Below, piece by piece: positions 1 through 8,100 of a DNA stretch of 42,058 nucleotides (its first letter is position 1; every line of letters begins with the position of its first letter). This DNA is from a virus. The stretch spans positions 1 through 42,058 of IMG/VR virus record IMGVR_UViG_3300020419_000030, one strand, 5' to 3'. A model generated the notes under the pieces. It searched no databases. It was given only the letters and a program-made list of their open reading frames with translations, and had not been told where the DNA came from. A program made the translations under genes and the position numbers.

Positions 1-2
1 GT

Positions 3-488
3 AAAGCAAAGAGGCAAAACCCATATGACTATAGAACTCCTGAGGAGATTGCTACAGAGAAGGCTGAAAAGATCCGTTACGAAAAGATTAAAGGGGATCG
101 TTGGTGGATCAGAAGAATGGCTGATAGAAACTTTCCTTCTTGGAGAAGTAAGATGATCCAAGAGGCTAAGGCAAGTAAGTTTGTTGGTGAAGTTGGTGAC
201 AAGCTTTCAGATCTAGAGGCAGTTTGTGTAAATCTTACCAGCTTTGCAACTTACTGGGGTCATACGAACATTTACACTTTTAAGGATGAGCATGGGAACT
301 TCTTTATCTACAAAGGTAGTGTAGATCTTGCAATTGATTGGACTAAGGCTCGTAAGGGTCACCGTGTAACTCTTGATGGTAAAATTAAGGAACATAAGCG
401 TTATAACCCTAAGAACTTCGATGTTCTTTCTATTAAGCAAACAAGGTTAGAGCGAGTTAAAATTAAAGAAATTAAGGGAGCTGAGTAA
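3..488 (+). CDS. Early protein, 5'-truncated by the window edge; possible OB-fold nucleic-acid binder
   Basis: The frame is open from position 3 with no stop, and the residues before the first ATG (117) look like real protein (basic, with YDYRTPEEIATEK and GDRWWIRRM), so the true start probably lies outside the window. About 161 residues are visible. The C-terminal half has the pattern FKDEHGNFFIYKG, then RKGHRVTLDGKIKEHKRY, then LSIKQTRLERV. This resembles small OB-fold-like domains that some phage and bacterial DNA-metabolism proteins carry (from memory, not searched). It overlaps the next gene by one base (TAATG), so the two are translationally coupled. Function is not established; a DNA- or RNA-binding early protein is the best guess. 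Confidence 0.7.
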   Translation, partial: KAKRQNPYDYRTPEEIATEKAEKIRYEKIKGDRWWIRRMADRNFPSWRSKMIQEAKASKFVGEVGDKLSDLEAVCVNLTSFATYWGHTNIYTFKDEHGNFFIYKGSVDLAIDWTKARKGHRVTLDGKIKEHKRYNPKNFDVLSIKQTRLERVKIKEIKGAE

Positions 489-658
489 TGGCTAAATTAA
501 CTGAAGATCAAATGATTAAAATCATCAGAGCAAACACTATAGAAACTTGTACCGAACAACAGAAAACCCAAATCTATCTTTTTGGTTTTGGTGCAGAGTA
601 CATGAGACAACCTGATGATACGAAAGGTACGTTGCAAACTTATGAGGAGACAGAGTAA
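488..658 (+). CDS. Small early hypothetical protein (56 aa)
   Basis: The ATG at 488 overlaps the previous stop codon (TAATG), and its own TAA overlaps the integrase ATG at 658 in the same way. This tight coupling on both sides is the main evidence that it is real. The product starts MAKLTEDQMIKII and ends TYEETE. It is acidic, with no membrane segment or known motif. No function can be assigned; the position suggests an early or lysogeny-related accessory protein. Confidence 0.7.
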   Translation: MAKLTEDQMIKIIRANTIETCTEQQKTQIYLFGFGAEYMRQPDDTKGTLQTYEETE

Positions 659-1482
659 TGGATACATTTAAGAAATTCTTTATATCATATGCCGATGAAC
701 TTTGGGTTGGTCGGCATAGAGACCAAACCGTAAATAAGCTTATGATGTTTGCTCATTATAAGAGATACGGTGATAAGCTTTTAACTGACTTTACTGCTAC
801 TGAGATAGCTGACTTTCTTTCCTTTATTAAGGAGAATAGAAAGCTATCTGAAAGTACCGTTAATAGGTATAAAGCTGCCATTAAGTCTGTCTTCACTCAT
901 GCTATGGATCTTGAGATTATAACCCAAGCTCCTAAGATTAAAATGAAGACTGAAAATACCGGAAGACCTAGGTCATTCACTGATGATGAATTACTTCAGA
1001 TTAAGTCATTTTTTGATAGATCTAAGGAGCCTCGTATAAGCCTTTTAGTGACACTTTCAGAACAAACTGGAATGAGATTGGGTGAGATACAAGAGATAGG
1101 CTCCACGGCTCTTATTTCGCCTTGTAAACAGTGGTTAAAGCTGAAGAATACCAAGAACGGTGACGACAGAGATATTGCCCTGACAGACGTGACTAGAGAC
1201 TGTGTTGAAAAGGTTGGAGTTGTTAAAGATTGGTTTTCTCATAAAGTCTTTTACCAACTATGGGATGAATGCCGACACCGTGTGGCACGAGGCGACAGAA
1301 ACTTTGTATTCCATGTACTAAGACATACTTGTGCATCTAAGTTAGCTAATCAATTTCAAGTTAATACTCTAGTGATTGCCGATATGTTGGGTCATCGTTC
1401 CATTAAAACTACTCAGAAGTATGTTCATGTGAATAGCGAGACCAAAAAGTCTGTTGCAGAGTTAATGAGTAAAGGAGCTTAG
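658..1482 (+). CDS. int: Tyrosine recombinase / phage integrase
   Basis: A 274-aa site-specific recombinase expected to catalyse attP x attB integration. The N-terminal part (about 1-95) looks like a SAM-like core-binding domain (LSESTVNRYKAAIKSVFTHA). The catalytic domain keeps the full set: R140 in TGMRLGEI, lysine in the beta-hairpin near 163-166 (LKNTKNGDDRDIAL), H219 and R222 in HVLRHT, H246 in MLGHRSIKTTQ, and the nucleophile Y255 in QKYVH. Length is normal for a compact phage integrase and nothing is missing, so it is probably active. Its likely substrate is the tRNA-Tyr-derived site at 41096-41139. If the genome is circular before integration, int and attP are only about 1.6 kb apart. 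Confidence 0.96.
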   Translation: MDTFKKFFISYADELWVGRHRDQTVNKLMMFAHYKRYGDKLLTDFTATEIADFLSFIKENRKLSESTVNRYKAAIKSVFTHAMDLEIITQAPKIKMKTENTGRPRSFTDDELLQIKSFFDRSKEPRISLLVTLSEQTGMRLGEIQEIGSTALISPCKQWLKLKNTKNGDDRDIALTDVTRDCVEKVGVVKDWFSHKVFYQLWDECRHRVARGDRNFVFHVLRHTCASKLANQFQVNTLVIADMLGHRSIKTTQKYVHVNSETKKSVAELMSKGA

Positions 1483-1484
1483 TT

Positions 1485-1790
1485 ATGGACGGATCAATGG
1501 AAACATCATTTTATGCTCAACCTACTAAAGTTAGGAGAGCTAAAGTATTTAAGATGCCTAATCTAAAAGAGGCACTTTGTACGACCAAAAGAAAACCCTC
1601 AGCTAAGACTTGGAAAACCTCTAAGAGGTTCCAAGTTTACTTTGGTAGTGCAACCCATCCTCTAGGTGGTTTGCGAATCATTTGGGCAGTAGTCGGTCTC
1701 AAATGGGTAAGGATATGCCATCCCATTTGTGGTGTTAGACATAAAATTAAACTTCAAGAATGGCAGAAACTCGACATAAAGGAGATATAG
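1485..1790 (+). CDS. Hypothetical protein (101 aa), basic
   Basis: It begins three bases after the integrase stop and ends three bases before the next start, so it fits the operon. The product is basic (RRAKVFKMPNLKEAL, TTKRKPSAKTWKTSKRF) with a short hydrophobic stretch (GGLRIIWAVVGLKW) around residues 60-75 and two cysteines in RICHPICG. A second in-frame ATG at 1497 is an alternative start. I do not recognise the family. Proximity to int would suit an excisionase-like or regulatory role, but nothing in the sequence shows that. Confidence 0.6.
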   Translation: MDGSMETSFYAQPTKVRRAKVFKMPNLKEALCTTKRKPSAKTWKTSKRFQVYFGSATHPLGGLRIIWAVVGLKWVRICHPICGVRHKIKLQEWQKLDIKEI

Positions 1791-1792
1791 TA

Positions 1793-2005
1793 ATGATAAT
1801 CAATATCAAAAACATTGGACGACCTAAGAAGAGTTATGATTTAATATCTAAGAAAGTCTTTTTAGAAAGAAAAGTGTGGGAAGATTTAAGTCTTCTTGCC
1901 CATAAGCACTCCAAACTCTCATCAAGACAAGTCAGTATGGCGAGTTTAATTCGCATTGCAGTAGACGGATTATTGTCTACCTACAACAGTGGAAGGAGTG
2001 CATAG
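1793..2005 (+). CDS. Small ribbon-helix-helix-like DNA-binding protein (70 aa)
   Basis: The ATG at 1793 is chosen over an upstream in-frame ATG at 1760 because GGAGATA lies just upstream and the previous gene stops at 1790. The core, KVFLERKVWEDLSLLAHKHSK followed by SMASLIRIAVDGLL, has the strand-helix-helix layout of CopG/Arc/MetJ-type repressors: a beta strand with alternating polar residues, then two helices, the second beginning with serine and ending in an aliphatic run. Such proteins bind operators as dimers. Its place between integrase and the RNA polymerase makes it a candidate lysogeny or early-gene regulator. The fold is inferred from pattern only. Confidence 0.65.
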   Translation: MIINIKNIGRPKKSYDLISKKVFLERKVWEDLSLLAHKHSKLSSRQVSMASLIRIAVDGLLSTYNSGRSA

Positions 2006-2007
2006 CA

Positions 2008-2601
2008 ATGAATAATATTAAACAAGTGATGTTCACTAATAGCAAATCATCAAACAAAGATGTCCGTGAGCAATTTGCAAAGATAGCTACGGATGGAAAC
2101 TCTTGCAAAGTATTTAACTTTGACGACATTATTCGTAAACCTGAGAAGAAAACTATTAATGAGATGCATGATTATCTGATAACTCAGTTGACACTTAAGA
2201 ATGCCGACATGGAGCTTGAGGTTTACAAAGCTCGTCAGGAAAGAAGGACGAATAAGCTGCAGAGATACTTCAACTCAGGTGACAAAAGGTATTACTTTGC
2301 TCGGTTAATGGTAAAGGCAAAAGGAACAGACCGTTTCTACACAATAAAGGATATTGTAAACTCTCTTTACACAAATCGTCAGACAGTAGTGACCATTATC
2401 AAGGAAACTCATGCAGAAGGTTGGATTGACATTGTTAAACACAAGAACCGTACCATGTGTAGAGCATCTGACGTATTGTGGGAGGCTCATAGAGAGTACT
2501 CCATATGGAGAAAGGCACTGTCTCAGAAATTAACAGTTCCATCTATGTTAAAGTTAGTTCAATTTGAGGATTTAATGTCAAATGAATTGACAGAAGATTA
2601 G
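2008..2601 (+). CDS. Winged-helix-like early regulator (197 aa)
   Basis: It starts three bases after the preceding stop, with GGAG upstream. The central part (about 105-155: RFYTIKDIVNSLYTNRQTVV, then a helix ending EGWIDIVKHKNRT) reads like a winged helix-turn-helix: a sensing helix, a recognition helix starting TNRQTV, then a two-strand wing. The N-terminal 100 residues are charged and helical, perhaps for dimerisation. It is the last gene before the polymerase promoter and inverted repeat at 2635-2701, so that repeat could be its operator. Repressor, activator or replication-initiation functions are all possible. Confidence 0.65.
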   Translation: MNNIKQVMFTNSKSSNKDVREQFAKIATDGNSCKVFNFDDIIRKPEKKTINEMHDYLITQLTLKNADMELEVYKARQERRTNKLQRYFNSGDKRYYFARLMVKAKGTDRFYTIKDIVNSLYTNRQTVVTIIKETHAEGWIDIVKHKNRTMCRASDVLWEAHREYSIWRKALSQKLTVPSMLKLVQFEDLMSNELTED

Positions 2602-2634
2602 AGGTATCTGTCAACTTTACACCCCTTATGAAAC

Positions 2635-2701
2635 ACTCCCTAATTTAGTATAAAGAACTTGTGTCCACCCTTTAGAGAACTGGGTGATAAAATTAGGGAG
2701 T
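2635..2701 (+). promoter_or_regulatory. Nested inverted repeats enclosing the promoter and covering the RNA polymerase RBS
   Basis: A perfect 12-bp inverted repeat has its left arm at 2635-2646 (ACTCCCTAATTT) and right arm at 2690-2701 (AAATTAGGGAGT). The right arm contains AGGGAG (2695-2700), the ribosome binding site for the TTG start at 2708. Inside it, CACCC (2666-2670) can pair with GGGTG (2682-2686). The phage promoter lies between the arms, so transcripts entering from upstream carry both arms while transcripts starting near 2675 lack the left arm and CACCC. This would hide the RBS only in read-through RNA. It could instead be a protein operator. Confidence 0.7.
2657..2677 (+). promoter_or_regulatory. 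Phage RNA polymerase promoter P1 (upstream of the RNA polymerase gene)
   Basis: It holds the 14-base core ACTTGTGTCCACCC shared by five intergenic sites, followed by TTTAGAGAA. The G at 2675 is the invariant G of the set and a reasonable +1 by analogy with T7 promoters. Position directly before the polymerase gene implies autogenous amplification. Confidence 0.8.
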
Positions 2702-2707
2702 AGCATT

Positions 2708-5176
2708 TTGAACATACTAAATGAATTAACTCGTGAGAGACAGATGGTGACCGAAGGTCGTGATAGGTTTCTTAAGAGACAAGAGAAATTAACCACTACA
2801 ACTTCTATACAAAATAACCCTCAGAAACTTATGTCTGAGGTTCAAGAGCTTGTAGCTGAGGAATTAAAGAAAACTATAGATAGCCAAAGTAAACTTAAGG
2901 GAAGAGCATTCTCTTGGTATCAGGACTTGAAGGAAGTTGATGTCGATATAATCGCTTACTCAGGTCTTACGACTATGTTTGATTCTGTAGGTAGGTCTAT
3001 GACACTGACAAGAACTATCACGGCAGTTGGACATAAAGTTGAGATGGAGATCTTTAGAGCAAGGCTTAAAGAATATAATAGTCGTCTAGCTAAGAGGATT
3101 GAGGAGAAGGTTGTTAAAGACCACTCTAGTGATCGTTATCGAGTTAAAGCTGCTCGGTCTATAGCCTTCAAAAGTGGATTTAAGATAGATAAATGGGAAG
3201 ATAAGAGGAAGGTTATTGTCGGCACACCTATCGTGAATGCAATTCTTAAGGTGTCTAACATCTTCGACATTTGGGAAGACACTCGGAAGAATAAAACAGT
3301 GAGGAAGATAGGGATTTTACCTGAGGCAAGTGACCGTCTAGCAGACTTAGACTTTGAGGCATCTTGGAGAGAGCCAATGTTTGCTCCTATGATCGTTGAG
3401 CCTAAGGGATGGGATACCTTTGATAGTGGTTGCTATATGGATCAGGCATTAGCAGAACAAGTGAAGTTAGTTAAGGGATATGTATCGCCTCAACATCGTA
3501 AAGCTATTGAAAGAGGGTTTAGGAACGATACGATAAGACCGGCTATAGATGCCATTAATGCAGTTCAAAGAACTAAGTTAAAGCTTAACCCTATCATTGT
3601 AGAGGCAGTTGAGTGGTGTTGGTCTGAGGATAAGGAGATACATAACTTTCCTTTGAAAAACCACCTTAAATACCCACCTAAAGTAGACAACTTCGATGAG
3701 CTGAACGATGATCAGAAGAAGGGTCTTAGGATTAGAAACAGAAAGATTACGATTAAAAACAGAGAGATCGATGGCACAAGAGCCGTAATGCTCCAAGATC
3801 TGAAAGTTGCTAAAGACTTAATGCAATACGAAAACTTCTACCTTCCTCATAACTTTGATCACCGAGGAAGGATATATCCAATACCTCACTTTTGCCACCA
3901 TAGGGATGATCATATTAGAGCTATGTTTGAGCTAGGTGAATCAAAACCAGTAGACCAAGAGAGCTTTTATTGGATCGCCATTCAAGTTGCAAACACCGGA
4001 GACTTCGACAAGGTTTCCAAGAAATCTCTTAAAGAAAGAGTAGACTGGGTTCTTGAGAATGACACGAAGATCATTGAGACTGGGTTAGACTACAAGAAGT
4101 CTTTTGAGTTTTGGTCTAAGGCTGATAAACCCTTTGCATTCTTAGCTGCTTGTGTTGCCTATACAAAATACCTTGTAGAAGGTGAAGGTAGTTTATCAGG
4201 GTTACCTATTAATCTAGATGGATCTAACAGTGGAATACAACATTACTCAGCGTCATCACTTCAAGAGGGTGACGGAGCTTTAGTAAACTTAATACCCTCA
4301 GATAAACCTCAGGACATTTATCAAGCAGTAGCTGATAAAGTTAAACACTCCTTAGATAGATCAGATGATGCCCTAGCCGAAGACTGGTTAAAGTTTGGTA
4401 TTAGTAGAAAGCTAGTTAAAAGAAATGTAATGACATTCGGATATTCTAGTGAGGTTTATGGTTTTAAAGAGCAAATCATGGAAGACACAATGAAACCTCT
4501 CAGGGATGATGTACTGAGTGGTCGCCTAGAAGAACATCCCTTTGGTGAGGATGAGGGTTTTAAAGCGAGTAACTTTTTAGCAAAGCAAAACTGGAGTGCA
4601 GTCAACCAAGTTATAACCGGAGCCTCTGAGGGAATGAAGTTCTTTAAGACGCTATCTCGGTTATTAGCACATGAAAACAAACACACTAGATGGGTAACTC
4701 CTATGGGGTTTCCGGTTGTCCAGTCTTACACGAAGTTTACCACTAAGGAGATTAAAGTTTATCTTTATGATAGGACTTTGCAGAAGAATGTTAGAACTCA
4801 GATTTCATTAAGAGATAAGCCACTGAGGAAAGTTGATAAGACAAAAAGTGCCTCAGCTATATCACCGAATGTGATCCACTCTATGGATGCCTCACACTTA
4901 CTTAAAACAGTGATAGAGGGTTTATACAATAACATCAGGTCTTTCTTTTTAATTCATGATAGCTTTGCCACAACACCGACAGATACAGCTAAACTTTCAA
5001 AGTTAATAAGAAAAGCCTTTGTAGAAATGTATACAAATTACTGTCTTTACACTGAAGTATTGAAGGAAAATAAAGAACAATTTACAGACATAGATAAAGT
5101 TAAGCTCCCTGAGATCCCATCTAAGGGTGGTCTTGACTTAGAGGCAATCAAGGATAGTCGATACTGTTTCTGCTAA
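2708..5176 (+). CDS. T7-type single-subunit DNA-directed RNA polymerase
   Basis: The product (822 aa from TTG at 2708) transcribes phage middle and late genes from phage-specific promoters. Recognisable sites: D504 in DGSNSGIQH (motif A, T7 D537 region), R567, K571 and Y579 in RKLVKRNVMTFGY (motif B; T7 R627, K631, Y639), and H750-D751 in LIHDSF (motif C; T7 H811-D812). The motif B and C spacing follows T7 with a constant offset of about 60 residues. The end is YCFC rather than T7's FAFA. TTG is preferred because AGGGAG sits 7 nt upstream and the protein then begins MNILNELTRERQ, like T7; GTG at 2684 is the alternative. Its RBS lies in the inverted repeat described separately. Confidence 0.97.
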   Translation: MNILNELTRERQMVTEGRDRFLKRQEKLTTTTSIQNNPQKLMSEVQELVAEELKKTIDSQSKLKGRAFSWYQDLKEVDVDIIAYSGLTTMFDSVGRSMTLTRTITAVGHKVEMEIFRARLKEYNSRLAKRIEEKVVKDHSSDRYRVKAARSIAFKSGFKIDKWEDKRKVIVGTPIVNAILKVSNIFDIWEDTRKNKTVRKIGILPEASDRLADLDFEASWREPMFAPMIVEPKGWDTFDSGCYMDQALAEQVKLVKGYVSPQHRKAIERGFRNDTIRPAIDAINAVQRTKLKLNPIIVEAVEWCWSEDKEIHNFPLKNHLKYPPKVDNFDELNDDQKKGLRIRNRKITIKNREIDGTRAVMLQDLKVAKDLMQYENFYLPHNFDHRGRIYPIPHFCHHRDDHIRAMFELGESKPVDQESFYWIAIQVANTGDFDKVSKKSLKERVDWVLENDTKIIETGLDYKKSFEFWSKADKPFAFLAACVAYTKYLVEGEGSLSGLPINLDGSNSGIQHYSASSLQEGDGALVNLIPSDKPQDIYQAVADKVKHSLDRSDDALAEDWLKFGISRKLVKRNVMTFGYSSEVYGFKEQIMEDTMKPLRDDVLSGRLEEHPFGEDEGFKASNFLAKQNWSAVNQVITGASEGMKFFKTLSRLLAHENKHTRWVTPMGFPVVQSYTKFTTKEIKVYLYDRTLQKNVRTQISLRDKPLRKVDKTKSASAISPNVIHSMDASHLLKTVIEGLYNNIRSFFLIHDSFATTPTDTAKLSKLIRKAFVEMYTNYCLYTEVLKENKEQFTDIDKVKLPEIPSKGGLDLEAIKDSRYCFC

Positions 5177-5197
5177 ACTTGTGTCCACCCATTAGAG
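5177..5197 (+). promoter_or_regulatory. Phage RNA polymerase promoter P2 (replication operon)
   Basis: The ACTTGTGTCCACCC core begins directly after the polymerase stop codon and is followed by ATTAGAGAA; the presumed +1 is G5195. It would drive the 55-aa gene, SSB, endonuclease and the whole DNA metabolism operon. No terminator is seen between the polymerase gene and this promoter. Confidence 0.8.
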
Positions 5198-5226
5198 AAA
5201 CAAAACCAATTTAAAAAGGAAATTAA

Positions 5227-5394
5227 ATGCACCCTAGAGAAAAGGTCTTGGGGTTAGCTCGTCTATTGTTCGAGAAGGGATATTCACTCCCTGAAGAACT
5301 AGTAGAAAAAGCTGACGTGTACGGAGTTGATGTAACTGACTTTCAAATACAACAACAACCAAAAGAGCCAATATTAGAAAAGGAGAATAATTAA
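5227..5394 (+). CDS. Small hypothetical protein (55 aa)
   Basis: This is the first gene after promoter P2. AAAAAGGAAA upstream supplies an RBS for the ATG at 5227, and its TAA overlaps the SSB ATG (TAATG). The product begins MHPREKVLGLARLLFEKGYS and continues with a short acidic helix (LPEELVEKADVYGVDV) and a glutamine-rich tail. No family is recognised. Its place next to SSB suggests an accessory replication role, but that is only positional. Confidence 0.75.
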   Translation: MHPREKVLGLARLLFEKGYSLPEELVEKADVYGVDVTDFQIQQQPKEPILEKENN

Positions 5395-5966
5395 TGGCAG
5401 AACAAAAAAGAACAGCCTTTGTAACACATAAAGGCACAGCTAAGTATCCGTGGTTAAATAAAGCAGATACTCAGTTCGACCCTGAAGGAGTTTATAAAAC
5501 CGAACTTATGGTTCCCTTAGATCAGGCTAAGGCACTAATGGATTCATGCAAAGAAGTCGCCATGAATGAGTTTGGTAAGAAAGGCGATAACGCTAAGATG
5601 CCTTGGAAGACCGATGAGGAAACTGGGATGTTACTGATTAAAGCTAAGTCAAAGTTTCAACCTAAGTTTTACGATACTAAGGGAAACTTGGTCACGAACC
5701 CACCTAACTTATTCGGTGGATCTATCTTAAAGATAGGTGGATTAATCTCACCTTATTCAATGGCTGGGAATACCGGTATTAGTCTGAGGCTTACTAAAGT
5801 TCAGATTATAGAGCCAGTATCTCAAGCCGGAGATGATGGTGGTTTTGACGCTGAGGAAGATGGCTACGTCCACGATAATTCATCGTTTGTAGATGACATC
5901 AGCGAGGATGACCCAGTTGTGAAAGGTAAAAATGACAGTGCTGGTGCATCGTCCTATAACTTCTAA
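5394..5966 (+). CDS. T7 gp2.5-like single-stranded DNA-binding protein
   Basis: A 190-aa protein expected to coat ssDNA at the fork and contact the polymerase and primase-helicase. Residues 1-145 form a beta-rich core (KYPWLNKADTQFDPEGVYK, FQPKFYDTKGNLVTNPP, SILKIGGLISPYSMAGNTGI) of the type seen in phage gp2.5/DUF2815 OB-fold binders. From about 148 the chain becomes strongly acidic (GDDGGFDAEEDGYV, DDISEDDP) and ends in phenylalanine; gp2.5 has a similar acidic tail with terminal Phe used for partner binding. Start ATG overlaps the upstream stop. The order SSB, endonuclease I, primase-helicase matches T7. Confidence 0.88.
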   Translation: MAEQKRTAFVTHKGTAKYPWLNKADTQFDPEGVYKTELMVPLDQAKALMDSCKEVAMNEFGKKGDNAKMPWKTDEETGMLLIKAKSKFQPKFYDTKGNLVTNPPNLFGGSILKIGGLISPYSMAGNTGISLRLTKVQIIEPVSQAGDDGGFDAEEDGYVHDNSSFVDDISEDDPVVKGKNDSAGASSYNF

Positions 5967-6369
5967 GAAAGGAAGTAAGGCAGCGTGGATAAGAGGTTAT
6001 CGTTCAGGACTTGAAAACATAATTGCTGATCAGATAGCTAACGCTAATTTAGAGGTTATTTATGAGAAAGAGAAAATAGCCTTTGAATATCCACCACGAA
6101 AAACAACTTACACCCCTGACTTCAAGCTACCTAAGAAAGGTGGCTTTTTTTATGTCGAAACGAAGGGTCGTTGGCTCCCATCTGATAGGAAGAAACATCT
6201 TATCATTAAAGAGCAACACCCTGAGTTAGACATCAGGTTCGTGTTTAGTAATGCCAATGCCAAAATCTACAAAGGTTCTAAGACATCATATGCAGACTTT
6301 TGTAGTAGGCATGGCTTTGTATTTAGCCACAAGACAATACCTGAGGCGTGGCTTTTAGAGGGGAAATAG
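5932..6369 (+). CDS. Endonuclease I (T7 gp3-like Holliday junction resolvase)
   Basis: A 145-aa junction-resolving nuclease. The active-site pattern of the T7 enzyme is present: E28 in RSGLENIIADQI, D63 in YTPDFKLP, then E76 and K78 in FYVETKG. T7 gp3 cleaves branched DNA and helps degrade host DNA. The ATG at 5932 lies inside the end of the SSB gene (35-nt overlap in another frame) with AAAGG just upstream. Length is close to T7 gp3 (149 aa). Confidence 0.93.
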   Translation: MTVLVHRPITSKKGSKAAWIRGYRSGLENIIADQIANANLEVIYEKEKIAFEYPPRKTTYTPDFKLPKKGGFFYVETKGRWLPSDRKKHLIIKEQHPELDIRFVFSNANAKIYKGSKTSYADFCSRHGFVFSHKTIPEAWLLEGK

Positions 6370-6371
6370 TT

Positions 6372-6539
6372 ATGACGAGACCACGATGTAGAGAGTGTAA
6401 AACCAACTTTGCTGACGCTAAGGAAATGGGTTTATTTTACTGTGCAAAATGTTGGTTAAAGATATTTGCAAATAAGGGAGAGAGAAATGGAATTAATAGA
6501 TCACAAGTCGAAGGAGATAAGAAAAACATCTTGTCCTGA
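6372..6539 (+). CDS. Small zinc-ribbon-like protein (55 aa)
   Basis: The ATG at 6372 follows GAGGGG and is preferred over 6348, which lies within the endonuclease gene. Two CxxC pairs, CRECK near residue 6 and CAKCW near residue 28, suggest one bound zinc. The 3' end overlaps the primase-helicase start by 53 nt in another frame. Function unknown; small zinc ribbons are common in phage replication operons. Confidence 0.65.
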   Translation: MTRPRCRECKTNFADAKEMGLFYCAKCWLKIFANKGERNGINRSQVEGDKKNILS

Positions 6540-8082
6540 TTGTGGATCTTCAGATGCTAGGAGCATTTATGATGACGGACACACGCACTGTTACTCGTGT
6601 AGTAAAACCACGCAACCCAATATCACGAACTCTCTTATCCACTCTGTTCAGGCAAAGAAAGAAACAGTCAAAAAAGATTTACTCAAGGGCGAAGTTAAAG
6701 CACTTAAACACAGAGGACTAACTGAAGAGACTTGTAGAAAGTTTGGCTACCTAACGACAGAACTGGATTTAGAGTTAGCTTGTTATCGAGATGATAAAGG
6801 TAAGGTCGTTGCTCAGAAGGTTAGAGACTGTAACAAGAATTTTAGTATCACTGGTGATGCCAGTAAAATGACGTTATTCGGTTCCCACCTATGGTCTAAC
6901 GGAAAGAAACTTGTCATATGCGAAGGAGAGATTGATTGTATGACAGTTTCCCAAGTTCAAGGTCATCGGTGGGCAACCGTTAGTATTCCAACCGGTGCAG
7001 CTTCTGCGAAGAACGCCATAAAGAAGAATTGGGATTACATTCTCGGTTTCGATGAATGCATTATCATGTTCGATATGGATGATTCAGGTCAAAAAGCAGC
7101 TCACACTGTCGCAGAGTTGTTACCGGTTGGTTTTGCAAAGATAGCTCGACTACCACATAAAGATCCAAATGAATGCCTTATGAAAGGCAAAGCTGATGAA
7201 ATAATTAACGCTATATTTCAGGCTAGATCATTTAGACCTGATGGCATTGTTGGAGCTAAAGACTTAAAGGATGTTATCACGATTGCTGATGAGCTTAGTG
7301 CCGTCACTTACCCTTACCCAAGGTTAAATGACATAACTAGAGGATTAAGAACTTCTGAGCTTGTCACTGTATGTGCCGGAAGTGGCTTAGGTAAAACAAC
7401 CTTCGTCAGAGAGATTGCCTATCACCTACAACAGAACGGTGAAAGCATCGGCATGATCATGCTTGAGGAAAGTAATAAAAGAACTCTACTCGGTTTAGTA
7501 GGCATTCATATGTCTAAGAATATAACTGTAGATCGATCCAAGGCTACTGATGAGGAAATCGGAGTAGCTTTTGGAGATATATTCGACAAGGGAAAACCTG
7601 AGGTTTATCTATATGATCACTTTGGCTCTTCTGATGTCGATGTCATATGTCAAAGAATACAGTTTATGGCTAAAGCTTTAGGTGTTAAATGGGTCATCCT
7701 AGATCATATATCTATATTGATCTCAGGGTTAGCCAACAACGATGAGCGTAAATTAATCGACATGGCTATGACAAAACTAAGAACCCTTGTCCAAGAGATA
7801 GACATAGGTTTAATCTTAGTGTCTCACCTCAGAAGACCTGAGGGAGATAGAGGTCATGAAGATGGAGCTAAGGTTCGCTTAGGTCAATTAAGAGGATCTC
7901 ATGCTATAGCTCAACTGTCAGATATATGTATCTCACTCGAAGTTGATAAAGAAAACTCCGATGGTGACCAAAGATATATATCAGTTCTTAAAAATAGATT
8001 TACCGGTGAAGTCGGATACTCAGGGTCAATTCAATATAACCGTGACACTGGACGGCTTTTACCTGATGAGAGTTTTGTATGA
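6487..8082 (+). CDS. Bifunctional DNA primase-helicase (T7 gp4-like)
   Basis: The 531-aa product should unwind DNA 5'-3' as a hexamer and make primers. In order: an N-terminal zinc-binding domain (CPDCGSSDARSIYDDGHTHC then YSC), a TOPRIM primase domain (VICEGEIDCMTVSQ and IIMFDMDDSGQKAA), and a RecA-like helicase with Walker A CAGSGLGKTTF and the downstream LDHISIL and LVSHLRRP motifs. ATG 6487 is chosen because AAGGGAG is 5 nt upstream; the in-frame TTG at 6466 has no RBS. Two stretches of this gene, 6883-6899 and 7008-7035, recur joined together in the transglycosylase gene at 20720-20764. Confidence 0.96.
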   Translation: MELIDHKSKEIRKTSCPDCGSSDARSIYDDGHTHCYSCSKTTQPNITNSLIHSVQAKKETVKKDLLKGEVKALKHRGLTEETCRKFGYLTTELDLELACYRDDKGKVVAQKVRDCNKNFSITGDASKMTLFGSHLWSNGKKLVICEGEIDCMTVSQVQGHRWATVSIPTGAASAKNAIKKNWDYILGFDECIIMFDMDDSGQKAAHTVAELLPVGFAKIARLPHKDPNECLMKGKADEIINAIFQARSFRPDGIVGAKDLKDVITIADELSAVTYPYPRLNDITRGLRTSELVTVCAGSGLGKTTFVREIAYHLQQNGESIGMIMLEESNKRTLLGLVGIHMSKNITVDRSKATDEEIGVAFGDIFDKGKPEVYLYDHFGSSDVDVICQRIQFMAKALGVKWVILDHISILISGLANNDERKLIDMAMTKLRTLVQEIDIGLILVSHLRRPEGDRGHEDGAKVRLGQLRGSHAIAQLSDICISLEVDKENSDGDQRYISVLKNRFTGEVGYSGSIQYNRDTGRLLPDESFV

Positions 8083-8100
8083 TGGAAATAAGGAGTTCAC

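Noticed and set aside
2684-2707. GTG 2684 as the start of RNA polymerase
   Set aside because: There is no RBS in front of it and it sits only 9 nt after the presumed transcript start; TTG 2708 has AGGGAG at proper spacing and gives a T7-like N-terminus. It remains an alternative.
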